Shown: positions 16,866-26,844 of the stretch, piece by piece
How the letters are laid out: each line of letters starts with the position of its first letter
Numbering within the stretch: position 1 is the first letter of the stretch
DNA from: Marinilabiliaceae bacterium
GTDB lineage: Bacteria > Bacteroidota > Bacteroidia > Bacteroidales > Marinilabiliaceae
Direction: 5' to 3'
Assembly (NCBI GenBank): GCA_016342595.1
Contig: JAEINY010000021.1
Coordinates: 1 to 42,756 of the forward strand
Length of the DNA stretch: 42,756 nt
Program-made: the position numbers and the translations under genes
The notes under the pieces: generated by a model
What the model saw: the letters and a program-made list of their open reading frames with translations, nothing else
Told to the model about the DNA's origin: nothing
The model's database searches: none

Positions 16866-17651
16866 CTAGAGCAATATATTAATTGCTTTTTGCGCTTCGT
16901 CTTGCACTGTTGCATGTACTTGATCATTATCAATAAATCGCTCCACCACGGGCACCACATTTTTATCTTTAAGTGCCACCAATGATTGAATCAGCACAAT
17001 TTGAATCAGTGGTTCGGTTTGTTGCTCCAGGGCTTCAATCAATCCTTGCCGGACCGCTGCACTTTGACTGTGCTGCATCAATGCATTGGCAGCTGCCAGT
17101 CGCACATTTACATTTTCATCTGCATTGAGCGTATTAAAAAGTGCCGATAATACATTATCATCAAATTGATTGATATCTTCTGTGAAATAGACAGCCTTTA
17201 AACGTTCACTTGGGGAATCCTGACGCAACATGGCAAACATTAGTAGTTGACGCATGTCATCCATTTCGCTTTGTAGTGCTGCTACCTGGCTTGTATTCTT
17301 TCCATGCTCATTAGTAGTCAATAGAAATTTCCCGGATAATGCACCAGTCACAAAGATGAGCACTGCTGCTGCTATTTGACGCCAATTCATGTGAATGTGA
17401 ATCGTAACAGGCGCTTTTTTTATTTGCTGCTGCTCCTTTTTTATCATTTCACTCACTTTCAGATCCAGTTCCATAGGTGGTTCCACATCCGGGCTTTTTT
17501 CCATCAGTGCCATTAACTGCTTTGTTCGTCGCAACTCTTCCAAACAATTATCACACGACTCCAGGTGTTGTTCAAATAATGTATGATCCTCTTTTGTCAA
17601 AGTACCATCCAGAAATTCAAGCAATCGATTATGTATATCAGAACAATTCAT
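16866..17651 (-). CDS. Anti-sigma factor with zinc-finger domain and HEAT repeats
   Basis: This is a membrane-anchored anti-sigma factor of 261 aa. The N-terminal zf-HC2 domain (~1-45) shows the H-x3-C-x2-C motif as HLESCDNC. A single membrane span is predicted near residues 88-108 (IAAAVLIFVTGALSG). The C-terminal, probably periplasmic, part (~145-261) consists of HEAT-like helical repeats (NVRLAAANALMQH, IQIVLIQSLVALKD, ATVQDEAQKAINIL). The start is ten bases after the ECF sigma factor stop, so the two are a cognate pair. The HEAT region would be the sensor or protein-binding part. Confidence 0.88.
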   Translation of the reverse strand: MNCSDIHNRLLEFLDGTLTKEDHTLFEQHLESCDNCLEELRRTKQLMALMEKSPDVEPPMELDLKVSEMIKKEQQQIKKAPVTIHIHMNWRQIAAAVLIFVTGALSGKFLLTTNEHGKNTSQVAALQSEMDDMRQLLMFAMLRQDSPSERLKAVYFTEDINQFDDNVLSALFNTLNADENVNVRLAAANALMQHSQSAAVRQGLIEALEQQTEPLIQIVLIQSLVALKDKNVVPVVERFIDNDQVHATVQDEAQKAINILL

Positions 17652-17661
17652 GGTTGTGTTT

Positions 17662-18192
17662 TTAAGCTAATTCGAAATAATACTTCCTTAGTTTTTCCAT
17701 GGCCCGATGCGCCCTTACTTTTATGGCCGCCACCGTTAAGCCGGTAATGGATGCGACCTCGTCGTACTTCATGCCCTGAAACCGATGAAGCGCGATGACT
17801 TCCCGGTCGATCCCGGAAAGTTTATTAATGCAATGATGCAATAAGCGATACGCTTCTTCCTTTTCAATACTGCTATCATCCGTTGCATAAGCCATTGCTT
17901 CATTCAATTCCATTGGCTGCCAATGCCTTTTCTCCAACTCCTTATTCATCACATTCCGGGCAATTTTAAATATCCAGGTTTTAAACTTATTACCTTCCAT
18001 ATAAGACTGTCGGTATTTTAAGATGCGATAAAAGACCTGTTGCGTAAAATCCAAGGCATTGCTTTCATCCATACCCATGCGCAGGTAAAAGTTGTATAAA
18101 TAGGTCTTGTAACGGGTAAACAAAATGCTTAAGGCATCCAAATCCCCATTCTTTACCTGTATCATTATTTCCTCATCCGTTGGCTGAGCCAT
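17662..18192 (-). CDS. ECF RNA polymerase sigma factor (sigma-70 family)
   Basis: This is an extracytoplasmic-function sigma factor, 176 aa from the ATG at 18192. Region 2 (~15-85) includes LFTRYKTYLYNFYLR, ALDFTQQVFYRI and FKTWIFKIARNVM. Region 4 (~115-170) includes LSGIDREVIALHRFQGMKYDE and a helix-turn-helix ending IKVRAHRAMEKLR. An in-frame ATG at 18231 would add 13 basic residues; the chosen start gives the standard N-terminus (MAQPTDEEIM). It heads the cluster with an anti-sigma factor, two DUF4097-like proteins and a small membrane protein, which are its likely regulon, possibly with autoregulation. Confidence 0.93.
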   Translation of the reverse strand: MAQPTDEEIMIQVKNGDLDALSILFTRYKTYLYNFYLRMGMDESNALDFTQQVFYRILKYRQSYMEGNKFKTWIFKIARNVMNKELEKRHWQPMELNEAMAYATDDSSIEKEEAYRLLHHCINKLSGIDREVIALHRFQGMKYDEVASITGLTVAAIKVRAHRAMEKLRKYYFELA

Positions 18193-18395
18193 TCTTTTCA
18201 ATTTTACTTTGAATATCCGAAGAATTCCCAAAGGTTACATCAGCTTAAGTATTTTTTTTCATCTTTCATCTCTTCCACAATTTTGCAAGCTCTAAATCAA
18301 CGGCATAACAAGCTAATAGTAAATTTAATATTCACTTCACTTCCACATAATACGGCCTTTACGTGGGCGCAATACATTTGATAAAAACTAAGATC

Positions 18396-18980
18396 ATGAA
18401 ACAGAAATATTTTAAATTAAGAACCGGCACCATTGCCCTATTTTGTCTGCTTCTTACCGGCAATATCCTTGCCCAGGAACAACTAATCATTGAAAAAAAT
18501 ATTTCAATCGAAGCAAAAGAAGATGTACAACAAAAGTTGGACCTTCTGGTCGAATGGTTAGTTAATCACACCAATGGTCAGATTCAATTCCGAAGTTGTA
18601 ATTCGGATAAGATAATAGTTGAAGGAGATATTCCTCTTCTGCTGGACAAATCACCTTTTATTTTGTCCTCGCAATTCAACGGAAATATTAAATACTGTGT
18701 GGATATATCATACAGTGAAAACCAAATCAAACTCCACTTCCGTAATTTGTACCATCACTCAACACATTCCATTAATGGCTGGGATTTTGACATGGGTTTC
18801 TTGCAAAAAAACAATAAAGTCCAGAAGGAGCCTGTATTGCATAATTTTGACTTCCTAAGCGAAGATTACTCCAGGCTGAATCGCTTTAAAACCGACCAAC
18901 AAATGGCACAGTTGGTATGTGAAAAAACCATTGAAACCATAGACCAAACGATACATCAAATCCCCTGGATCACATTTTAA
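18396..18980 (+). CDS. Secreted hypothetical protein
   Basis: This 194-aa protein has a signal peptide (~1-24, ending NILAQ). The mature part resembles the DUF4468 / TBP-like-fold type found in Bacteroidota: a region with DKIIVEGDIPLL, then alternating strands YCVDISYSENQIKLHFRNLY, then a C-terminal helix (MAQLVCEKTIETIDQTI). This assignment is from general appearance and is weak. The ATG at 18396 is used rather than 18363 because it starts the signal peptide. The gene is divergent from the ECF sigma operon, with a 203-bp spacer that may hold promoters for both. Confidence 0.75.
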   Translation: MKQKYFKLRTGTIALFCLLLTGNILAQEQLIIEKNISIEAKEDVQQKLDLLVEWLVNHTNGQIQFRSCNSDKIIVEGDIPLLLDKSPFILSSQFNGNIKYCVDISYSENQIKLHFRNLYHHSTHSINGWDFDMGFLQKNNKVQKEPVLHNFDFLSEDYSRLNRFKTDQQMAQLVCEKTIETIDQTIHQIPWITF

Positions 18981-18992
18981 TACGGTGCGAAA

Positions 18993-19023
18993 GAGGTGGA
19001 AAACATGATTATTTTTCACCTCT
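18993..19023. terminator. Hairpin between convergent genes
   Basis: GAGGTGGAAAA and TTTTTCACCTC form a stem of about 10-11 bp around a short loop. It lies between the secreted protein stop (18980) and the kinase stop (19039) and can serve both directions. The U-tracts are short. Confidence 0.55.
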
Positions 19024-19038
19024 CATATTATTCAATGG

Positions 19039-22000
19039 TTATTCCTCTTTATGACAGGGAATGGTAAATACAAATTTACTCCCTTCACCGGATTGACTTT
19101 CCGCCCATATTTGCCCCTGGTGTCGTTCAATAAATTCACGACACAGAATTAATCCCAAACCGGATCCTTTTTCTCCATAGGTTCCTTCTTTGCTACCTTG
19201 TTTCTCACCAATTTTAAAAAGGTTCTTTAACCGCTCCACTCCAATGCCAATTCCGTTGTCGTTCACAGAGACTGTTACTGTCTTGTTCTTTCGCTCAACG
19301 ATTATATCAATCTTACCCTCTCCATTAACATACTTAATAGCATTACTCAATACATTTCTGAAAACAGTGGCAATCATGTCCCTATCAAATACAGCTTCAG
19401 TCTCGGTCAGCACATTAACATTAATTGAGATTTTCTTCTCGTTTAAAGAGTGCTGCATCAATTCAATACCCGATTCGATAATGGCCGTTAAACTATTTCT
19501 CTGCGGATCAAAATTTATTTCTTTGCGTTGGGACTTAGCCCACAGCAACAAGTTATCTAACAGTTTATAAGTGTATTCAGTGGAAGTTCTCAGGGTGTTT
19601 AAAAAATGTCGAATCTCCTCCTCACTAAAATCATTTAGGTCTTCAGTTAATAATTCCAGAATAGAATTTGATGTACCTAGCGGGCCACGTAAATCATGTG
19701 CGATGATTGAAAAGAAACGGTCTTTGGTAGCATTCAATTCTTTAAGCTGATCCCGAACGGCTTCCAGTTCCTCTTTTTGCTCTTGTAAAACGAGATTTTT
19801 GATGGATATCTCTTTGGTGCGATCCGACACTTTCTGCTCCAATGTATTAAACAAGCGTGCATTGCCCAATGAAACGGCCAATTGCGTACACAAAATGGTT
19901 AATACACTAACCCTTTCACGGTTAAATACCCGTGCCGCCAGATTATTCTCAAGGTATAAAATACCCGTGATTTTAGATTGGGCCAATATGGGCAGTACGA
20001 TGATTGACTTTAAGTTATTCTCCTTGATGTATGGATCTTTTCGATAATTCACGTCGTTCGCGGCATCCGCCAAAATAACCATCTGCTTGGTTCGTTCAAC
20101 CAGATTAATTACCGGTACTGGCACTATTTGCTCCCATACCTCTTGTTTTCCCAAACTAACCGTTATTCTATTCTTATTGACGGTTCCAATGGCCTCCAGA
20201 GACAATTGCTCATTCACATCATCTTTCAACCAAAATAGCCCACGTTGTGCCCCAGCTTGCTCCAAAATGATTTTTAATGTCTTCTTGATCAATCTGGATA
20301 AAACAATTTCTCCGGAGATCGTCTTTGCAGCATCTAAAATAGTTGCCAAATCAATATCATCTGCCACCGTTGAAGTAGCTGAATGACTGGTTCTGGAGGT
20401 AGATACCTGAGTCGCTTTGGCGATGGCATCAGGATATAATATGTACTCTCCATAATGGTTCATTAAAAAATCAGCCTTGCCTTTACTTCCCCATATATCA
20501 TATAATTTATAAGCCTTACTAAGATTCAGCTGAGCCAATTCAAAATTCTTGACATCGATCCAAAATTTGCCAAACAACTCTCTGGCCAATGCTTCCATTT
20601 GAATATTATTCTGACCAAAGGCATTCTCAGAAGCTTTTGTATAATGATTAATCGCACTTAATGTTTGCCCTTTAACACGGCTCAATTCTGCTTCTACCAA
20701 GTGATAATAGACCGAAAAATTCATATGCGCGTAATTCATCCATGTTTTCATGCGCTTTTGATTGGCTGTCACTACACGCCTGGACTTTCTACGAAAAAAT
20801 GAGTTTTGATCTTTATAATTGGCTAAATAATTGAGTGATTCATAACAATAATAAACAGGTAAGACCACCAATCCACTGGAAGATTTAATGTATTGCTTTG
20901 ACTCCTCAAGCATTTCCTTCACCTCATCATACTTCTCAAAATGAAATCCTATGGTAATCTTGTTAAGATAAATCATAAACAAAGAAGTATCATCCTTTTC
21001 TTGATAATGATAGGATATCATCTCTTCCTCATTGTAGATCTCTCCAATTAGTTTCTCCGGCGAAATAGAACCATGCTGAAAATTGAAAACCATTTGCTGG
21101 ATCAGATTCAATTGACTGAATACAATCTCCTGATGATATTGAGATAAGGTTTGCGAGAACTGATGAATCTTATTTTGAATATCTTTCAATTGATACCCTG
21201 CTCTGAAACCATAACTTGCCCAGGCCACAACAGTACTTTGCATCGTTTCAAAATCACCCACCTCTTGCGCTTTATGATAACATTGAAAGAAATCGTTGAT
21301 GACATCGTCCATGGCTTCCTTCCACGGCCGCACGCCTACATTAAAGAGGTAAAATGCTTGTGGCCAATGTTCCTTGTTTTCCATCCGGTCAAATAAACGC
21401 ATGCCAGCCTGACTCAATTGATAATCCTGATCAGTATTGCTAAACATGGCATTACTCAACAATGAATAAGTCACAATCCCCACAGGTGAAATTGGGGCGA
21501 CACCATGCTTCAGTGTCAATCGCACCAACTTAAAAACGATGAGCATGAGTAAATTGGGATTTGCCCGATACAAAATACTAATCATGCTTCCCATCACTTT
21601 CATGGCCATCAGTAATACCTGATCTGTCATGATAGGAAGGTCTTCCAGGTTGTTTTGGTGAGATTTCAACAACCAGCGCGTCTTCATCACAAAATATAGC
21701 ACATGATGTAGCCCAGGCTTCGAGGGTAAACCTATTCCCAATCGCTTTAACAACACAAGCGATTCCTGAATGGCTTTTTGTTGCTGATTTTGTGAAATAA
21801 GCGCTTTAATACGAATGGTGCTAATTCGAGCTTTGTCTAATAAATTGGTCGAATACAATTGTAATACCTGCAAAAGGTGATCCATGTTGGTATACTCACC
21901 ACAATAGGCTGCTGACTCGGCTGCATTCAAATGCAACTCATATGCCAAATAGAAATCAGATTCCCAATCTTCGTCTGTTAAAAGAGCTAAGCCCCGGTTG

Positions 22001-24306
22001 GCATAATCATACGCAATTTTATAAGCTCCCGATTTTAACACTCTTTTACAAGCCTGCATGTTCAATTTGGCAATACTTAACCGTTCATTGGCTTCAATCT
22101 CATTAATGGCTTTATTAAAATGCCCCAGTATATTAAACAGATCATCCCCTATAACTTTCTCGTCATGCCTATTTAATAACAACCGACCTATGTGAAGATG
22201 AATAATGGATTTTGTGTCGCCATCAATCTGACTATAAACAGCATGCTTTATTTTGTCATGAAGAAACCCGTAATTAACAATCGTATCTATATCATCAAAC
22301 TGAATGGTAGAATAACCATCTAATGAATAAATAAAACGCTCCTCAATAGCCACTTTAAATATCTTATCGATAGTTGACAGTGGTTTATCTGTCATATTAC
22401 TCAATGTGTTCCGGTCAAAGCGCGGCCCTAAACAAGAAGCTAACTTTAATATCTCCTGCGTTTCCTCATCTAATGCTTCCAAGCGCTGGCTGATCAGATC
22501 AACAACATTATCGGTCACTTCCGTTCGTTTGATTTCATCATAATTAAAAACCCATTGGCCTAAAGATGTATCAAACGACACCATCTTCAGGGGGTATAAA
22601 TTACTGAGAAACTCAATCAGGAAAAATGGATTTCCGTTTGTTTTCTGAATAGAAATCGCTGCTAACTTATTCACATCAGAACGCGAACACGCAAAGGAGT
22701 CAGCAACCAAATCCCTGACATCCTGCACATTCAACGCTTCTACTTTTATTTCTACCCGATGCGTTCTAATTTTCTCCAAATGATGAAGTACCGGTAGTAG
22801 CGGATGTCCCAATGTTATTTCGTTATCGCGATATGACAACACTAACATAAAGGGATGATTGGAATTATTTCCAATTAACAATTCAATAATTTCAAGTGAT
22901 GCAGAATCCACCCATTGTAAATCATCCAGAAACAGTACCAATGGATGTTTTTCACTGGCAAACACCTGTACGAAACTGATAAAGCTCAGCACAAAACGAT
23001 TATGCGCCTTAAGCGGTAGTTCTTGCGGAGCAGGTTGCTTGCCAATGATTAATTCCAGCTGGGGAATAACTTCTACAAGCAAATGGGCATTTCCTTTTAG
23101 GGCATTTAATATGGATTTACGCCACCTCCTGATCTCTTCTTCAGGCTCTGTCAATATTTGATTGATGAGTTTCGAAAAGGCCTGAATAAATGCTACATAA
23201 GGGATGTTTTTATCGAATTGCTCAAATTTACCTGTTAAGAAATAACCATTCCGTTTTTGGACAGGTTGCTGTAATTGATTGACCAAAGATGTTTTTCCAA
23301 TGCCAGAATAGCCCTTTACAATGGCAATACAAATCTCTCCTTTACAAGACCTCTCAAAACAACCTTTAAGTTGGTTGATTTCCGCATCCCGGGCATAAAG
23401 CTTCTCGGGCACTGTGAATCGTTTTACAATATCCTGTCGACCAACCGGATAATCATCAAAACTCAAATTAGCTTCCAGATGTATGACACAAGCTTCCAGA
23501 TCTTTAATAATTCCATAACTACTCTGATAACGATCATCCGGCGATTTGGAAAGGAGTTTCATGACCACATCAGATAGGGATTTGGGAACCAGCAAGTTTT
23601 TGATGTAGAGTTCAACCGGCTGACGGGCCACATGACAATGAATCCATTCCCTGGGATTATTGGCCTTGAAGGGTATCTGTCCGCATAATAACTCATACAA
23701 AATAATGCCTAAGGAATAAAAATCACTCCTATGATCTACCGGACGATTTACCCGACCTGTTTGTTCTGGCGAGATATAGGCATAAGTTCCCTCCAAATGG
23801 CGCAAATGAATTGAATCCTGATCCCCATCAAAAATTTCTGCAGCTAAGCCGAAATCAATCAATTTTAACTTTTCTCTGTCTTCACTAAAAACAATATTGT
23901 TAGGATTGAGGTCCTTGTGTACTATATTTTGATCATGAACAGCAGCCAGGGCCCTACATACTTGAACCGCCAGCCTTAGCACTTCAATTAGCTCCTCTTT
24001 GATTGTAACCGGTGCAATTTGATGAATATAATCCTGCAAAGTCTCACTTCCAAAATCCTCAAAAACTATAGCCAGGCTATTATTGTGCTTTATCAATTCA
24101 ATGGATTGAATCACATTTTCAGACTGCATGGAGTTCACCAATTCATATTCACTCCTAAAACGTTCCATTTTTTGAGCATCCGCATACTCATGCCTTAAAA
24201 CCTTCAAAATAAATGAATGATCTTCTGCATCAACAGCTCTATATACTAAAGTCCTATCATTTCTGGATAGCTCTTCTTTTATTATATATTCATTTATTCT
24301 CTCCAT
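19039..24306 (-). CDS. Giant Ser/Thr kinase - AAA ATPase - GAF - histidine kinase hybrid
   Basis: This is a 1755-aa multidomain signalling protein. Residues ~5-275 form a Hanks-type Ser/Thr kinase with lysine in ILKVL, catalytic VHKDLNPNN, DFG (D151) and SPEQTGR. Next is a STAND-like ATPase with Walker A GYSGIGKTS (~332-340) and Walker B LVLFLDDLQWVD (~456-467). A long helical TPR-like region runs from ~600 to 1280. A GAF domain (~1320-1480) precedes a short coiled coil, a HisKA domain with FSIIAHDLRGPLG, and a HATPase with NAIKYV, DNGIGIG and GSGLGL. This order matches known cyanobacterial and proteobacterial hybrids. The ATG at 24306 is chosen over a TTG at 24318. It follows two hypothetical genes in one operon. 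Confidence 0.94.
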   Translation of the reverse strand: MERINEYIIKEELSRNDRTLVYRAVDAEDHSFILKVLRHEYADAQKMERFRSEYELVNSMQSENVIQSIELIKHNNSLAIVFEDFGSETLQDYIHQIAPVTIKEELIEVLRLAVQVCRALAAVHDQNIVHKDLNPNNIVFSEDREKLKLIDFGLAAEIFDGDQDSIHLRHLEGTYAYISPEQTGRVNRPVDHRSDFYSLGIILYELLCGQIPFKANNPREWIHCHVARQPVELYIKNLLVPKSLSDVVMKLLSKSPDDRYQSSYGIIKDLEACVIHLEANLSFDDYPVGRQDIVKRFTVPEKLYARDAEINQLKGCFERSCKGEICIAIVKGYSGIGKTSLVNQLQQPVQKRNGYFLTGKFEQFDKNIPYVAFIQAFSKLINQILTEPEEEIRRWRKSILNALKGNAHLLVEVIPQLELIIGKQPAPQELPLKAHNRFVLSFISFVQVFASEKHPLVLFLDDLQWVDSASLEIIELLIGNNSNHPFMLVLSYRDNEITLGHPLLPVLHHLEKIRTHRVEIKVEALNVQDVRDLVADSFACSRSDVNKLAAISIQKTNGNPFFLIEFLSNLYPLKMVSFDTSLGQWVFNYDEIKRTEVTDNVVDLISQRLEALDEETQEILKLASCLGPRFDRNTLSNMTDKPLSTIDKIFKVAIEERFIYSLDGYSTIQFDDIDTIVNYGFLHDKIKHAVYSQIDGDTKSIIHLHIGRLLLNRHDEKVIGDDLFNILGHFNKAINEIEANERLSIAKLNMQACKRVLKSGAYKIAYDYANRGLALLTDEDWESDFYLAYELHLNAAESAAYCGEYTNMDHLLQVLQLYSTNLLDKARISTIRIKALISQNQQQKAIQESLVLLKRLGIGLPSKPGLHHVLYFVMKTRWLLKSHQNNLEDLPIMTDQVLLMAMKVMGSMISILYRANPNLLMLIVFKLVRLTLKHGVAPISPVGIVTYSLLSNAMFSNTDQDYQLSQAGMRLFDRMENKEHWPQAFYLFNVGVRPWKEAMDDVINDFFQCYHKAQEVGDFETMQSTVVAWASYGFRAGYQLKDIQNKIHQFSQTLSQYHQEIVFSQLNLIQQMVFNFQHGSISPEKLIGEIYNEEEMISYHYQEKDDTSLFMIYLNKITIGFHFEKYDEVKEMLEESKQYIKSSSGLVVLPVYYCYESLNYLANYKDQNSFFRRKSRRVVTANQKRMKTWMNYAHMNFSVYYHLVEAELSRVKGQTLSAINHYTKASENAFGQNNIQMEALARELFGKFWIDVKNFELAQLNLSKAYKLYDIWGSKGKADFLMNHYGEYILYPDAIAKATQVSTSRTSHSATSTVADDIDLATILDAAKTISGEIVLSRLIKKTLKIILEQAGAQRGLFWLKDDVNEQLSLEAIGTVNKNRITVSLGKQEVWEQIVPVPVINLVERTKQMVILADAANDVNYRKDPYIKENNLKSIIVLPILAQSKITGILYLENNLAARVFNRERVSVLTILCTQLAVSLGNARLFNTLEQKVSDRTKEISIKNLVLQEQKEELEAVRDQLKELNATKDRFFSIIAHDLRGPLGTSNSILELLTEDLNDFSEEEIRHFLNTLRTSTEYTYKLLDNLLLWAKSQRKEINFDPQRNSLTAIIESGIELMQHSLNEKKISINVNVLTETEAVFDRDMIATVFRNVLSNAIKYVNGEGKIDIIVERKNKTVTVSVNDNGIGIGVERLKNLFKIGEKQGSKEGTYGEKGSGLGLILCREFIERHQGQIWAESQSGEGSKFVFTIPCHKEE

Positions 24307-24314
24307 ACCTGGTA

Positions 24315-25496
24315 TCAATTCAAATGCCCCGCTACTACTGCTTTGTTGTTATTAAACTGCGTTGAAATCTTAAAAATGTATGCAAACCCAATCCATATAA
24401 TCCAATTGTATATGCCATAAGGCAAATATCCAAAGAGTCCTTCAAAAGGCATTTCAAACACATAAAACCGATCCACATATGGCACACTGTATATCCAATA
24501 ACCGGGAACAATTGTAGAAAAAGGATGATGAAAAGCGCTGAAAAAGTTTACTGTTTCATGAATCAACCCGATAATTAACTCCGCAAAGCCAATCAATGCT
24601 AAGGGGGTCCAGTTTCCTTCACGTGCAATGGGCCTGAAAGGCGTCCATAAGCCAATCATATCAAAGGCCACACTTAAAATTATAACTGGTCCCAGCCATA
24701 CCATCGGGAAAAGAATATTTGGAAAGTAGGTGATCAGGAATATGGATAACAAGCTAATTACCATGGCCCCAGTTTGAACCGGTTTAGATAATGTAATTTT
24801 AGGGCCAAAGGAATACCGGCGTCCTAATGCTTTAAAGGAGTTTAAAAGCATATAACCTTCAAAGGCAAACGGAACCAATACACCCCCTCCAACAATAGCA
24901 TAGACATAAAATGCCAATGTAGAAATGCGAGCCGCTTCCGGGTAATACCAATTCACACCAACATAGAAACTCAGGTACTCAAAATAGCCCCACGCAAAAG
25001 CTGAACAGCACGCCATCCAAACTAAATTCCATGGTTTATCACCTAAGATAGAATGCCCATTGGTGCGTTTATACACCCAGCCATCAGTAGCAAAAACGAT
25101 TCCCCAGATAATGGGAATAAATCCTAAATTCAGTATGTAAGTCGCCGACTCAATATGTCCAAATAAAAAGACAGCATCAACTGATGAAACCACCAGGCCT
25201 GCCCAAAACCACCAGGGAAATTTTCCTTCACTATTAGTTGCCTGCCTGTTCTCAGGTCGTTTAAAACCAAACCACCAAGGATAGATATAAAGCAAAACGA
25301 CAAATGCAATTGGAAACAATAATCCAATAAATACAGGCCCGCTAAAACCGGGCTTGGCTGTCACTTCAGTAGGTGGGAAATAAAATAAATGACTTGGAAA
25401 TTCACCTTTATAATAAATCAAAGCACCCAATAGCGGCACTACTAAAATGGCGAAAACAGTAAGTATTACAAGAAAATATTTAGTTCGCTTCGACAT
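24315..25496 (-). CDS. Polytopic membrane protein of unknown function
   Basis: This 393-aa protein has about ten hydrophobic segments (e.g. FLVILTVFAILVVPLLGALI, FIGLLFPIAFVVLLYIY, FYVYAIVGGGVLVPFAF, GAMVISLLSIFLITYF). A notable conserved-looking stretch near the C-terminus reads FEMPFEGLFGYLPYGIYNW. Tryptophan and tyrosine are abundant near the predicted membrane edges. No transporter or enzyme family is recognised with confidence. Its first 17 bases overlap the end of the upstream gene (stop at 25480), and its stop lies eight bases before the giant kinase. Tight translational coupling suggests the three products work together, perhaps with this one as the membrane sensor or target. Confidence 0.82.
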   Translation of the reverse strand: MSKRTKYFLVILTVFAILVVPLLGALIYYKGEFPSHLFYFPPTEVTAKPGFSGPVFIGLLFPIAFVVLLYIYPWWFGFKRPENRQATNSEGKFPWWFWAGLVVSSVDAVFLFGHIESATYILNLGFIPIIWGIVFATDGWVYKRTNGHSILGDKPWNLVWMACCSAFAWGYFEYLSFYVGVNWYYPEAARISTLAFYVYAIVGGGVLVPFAFEGYMLLNSFKALGRRYSFGPKITLSKPVQTGAMVISLLSIFLITYFPNILFPMVWLGPVIILSVAFDMIGLWTPFRPIAREGNWTPLALIGFAELIIGLIHETVNFFSAFHHPFSTIVPGYWIYSVPYVDRFYVFEMPFEGLFGYLPYGIYNWIIWIGFAYIFKISTQFNNNKAVVAGHLN

Positions 25497-26607
25497 AATT
25501 AATTGATTTTACTTCCTCAGAAACAGGTTCCGATTTTATATTCATTTTTAAAGCTTCTAGTAAAAGTATTAATAACTGCTGCAGTTTCAATGGCTTTTCA
25601 CATAAGCCCAGCCATACTTTCAAAGCCAGAAATAATCCCTTTAATTTTGGCATTCGGGTATAGACATAAAAAGCTGTAGTGCTCCTTAATTGCTTTTTAT
25701 AATCAGCCAGCCATTGGCGCTCATTTTCGAAATGATCACCATCCCACCCCTTTAAGCCAACGATTTGGCAAAACATGGAATACCGCCGTTGCATGAAATA
25801 ATACCCTTTCCCTTGCTGCGAATAGTAATCATGTAATATATCAGATACTAACCAACCGCTGTGTGTGTTTAATTTATAAACATGTGGGATAACAAGCGAA
25901 TCAATGTTCCCCAACATATCTGTTCCGGGAGCAAAAGCATTAATAAGTTTTTGTATTTCCTCTACTGAAAGGTCTCTTCTTTGCTTGATCGTTTCAAATA
26001 AACACTCACCTGCCGAACTCGCAATATCCCCCAGCCAGGTGGCACAAAAAGCATTGTTCTCTACATGTGGAACCAGAAACCGGAGCCACATCAATTTATC
26101 AGGTAAGGGGGCCACCGTCATGGGATAATTGGTGGCATCCATACCAGCCAACACATGCCCCAAATCGCAATACAAATTATCCGGCAATACGACTTCCTGA
26201 TTATCGTTCTGATAAATCTCCGGAACGGTCCCTGCATTGGAATTCAACCAATCTCCTTCACGCACCAATACCTCACGTTTTAAATGAGAAGGTTCAACGG
26301 TTTTACCGGTTCTTTTAATTAAGGCAAAATGCTTATCGGGATAAATGGCACTATTATCAGGAACCAGCTTGACGATGTACCTATTAGAAATTTTGGCTGC
26401 ACCTCTTATTAATTGAGAATTCCAGCCAAATAAATCATAAAAAATCTTTCTCACATGCGATAAAACATCTTTGGTATCATGCTTACGCTGTTTATAATAC
26501 ACTTCCTCCTGTCGCAGCAGTTCTAAGAATTTCTCCAGGTTAATGGCATACTTTTTTACCGACGCAGGCTCAAAGTGTGTATTGATTGGTTGATATAGTT
26601 TTCCCAT
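25480..26607 (-). CDS. Conserved-looking protein of unknown function, first gene of the kinase operon
   Basis: This 375-aa protein is probably soluble, with no signal peptide. Polar and metal-ligand-type residues cluster in the middle: DLGHVLAGMDA followed about 45 residues later by ATWLGDIAS, with PHVENN between them. Such H/D patterns are typical of hydrolase-like active sites, but no family can be named. The C-terminus contains a leucine-rich helix (LQQLLILLLEALKMN). The start is the ATG at 26607. The 3' end overlaps the next gene by 17 bases. It begins an operon with a polytopic membrane protein and a giant hybrid kinase. The upstream spacer (26608-26844) is divergent with a TerB-like gene. 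Confidence 0.8.
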   Translation of the reverse strand: MGKLYQPINTHFEPASVKKYAINLEKFLELLRQEEVYYKQRKHDTKDVLSHVRKIFYDLFGWNSQLIRGAAKISNRYIVKLVPDNSAIYPDKHFALIKRTGKTVEPSHLKREVLVREGDWLNSNAGTVPEIYQNDNQEVVLPDNLYCDLGHVLAGMDATNYPMTVAPLPDKLMWLRFLVPHVENNAFCATWLGDIASSAGECLFETIKQRRDLSVEEIQKLINAFAPGTDMLGNIDSLVIPHVYKLNTHSGWLVSDILHDYYSQQGKGYYFMQRRYSMFCQIVGLKGWDGDHFENERQWLADYKKQLRSTTAFYVYTRMPKLKGLFLALKVWLGLCEKPLKLQQLLILLLEALKMNIKSEPVSEEVKSINYVEAN

Positions 26608-26844
26608 AGATCAAATGAAATGATACAAACATCATAAATAATTACGTCCGCAATTTTGCCAACTAAAAGTAAGTGTTTTTAATTACTTTTTAACATTTCG
26701 CAGGAATTTCTTCACTGAAATAGAAGAATTCAGTAATACTTATGCTGCGAATTATGGAAATATTGATCCCCATAAATAAGCATTTCGATATTATAATCAC
26801 ATAAATAACGTATACTTGTAACTATATTGAATAATGATTCGCTT

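Noticed and set aside
24307-24318. TTG start for the giant kinase, overlapping the upstream gene
   Set aside because: The ATG at 24306 gives the natural beginning of the kinase domain; the extra four residues add nothing.
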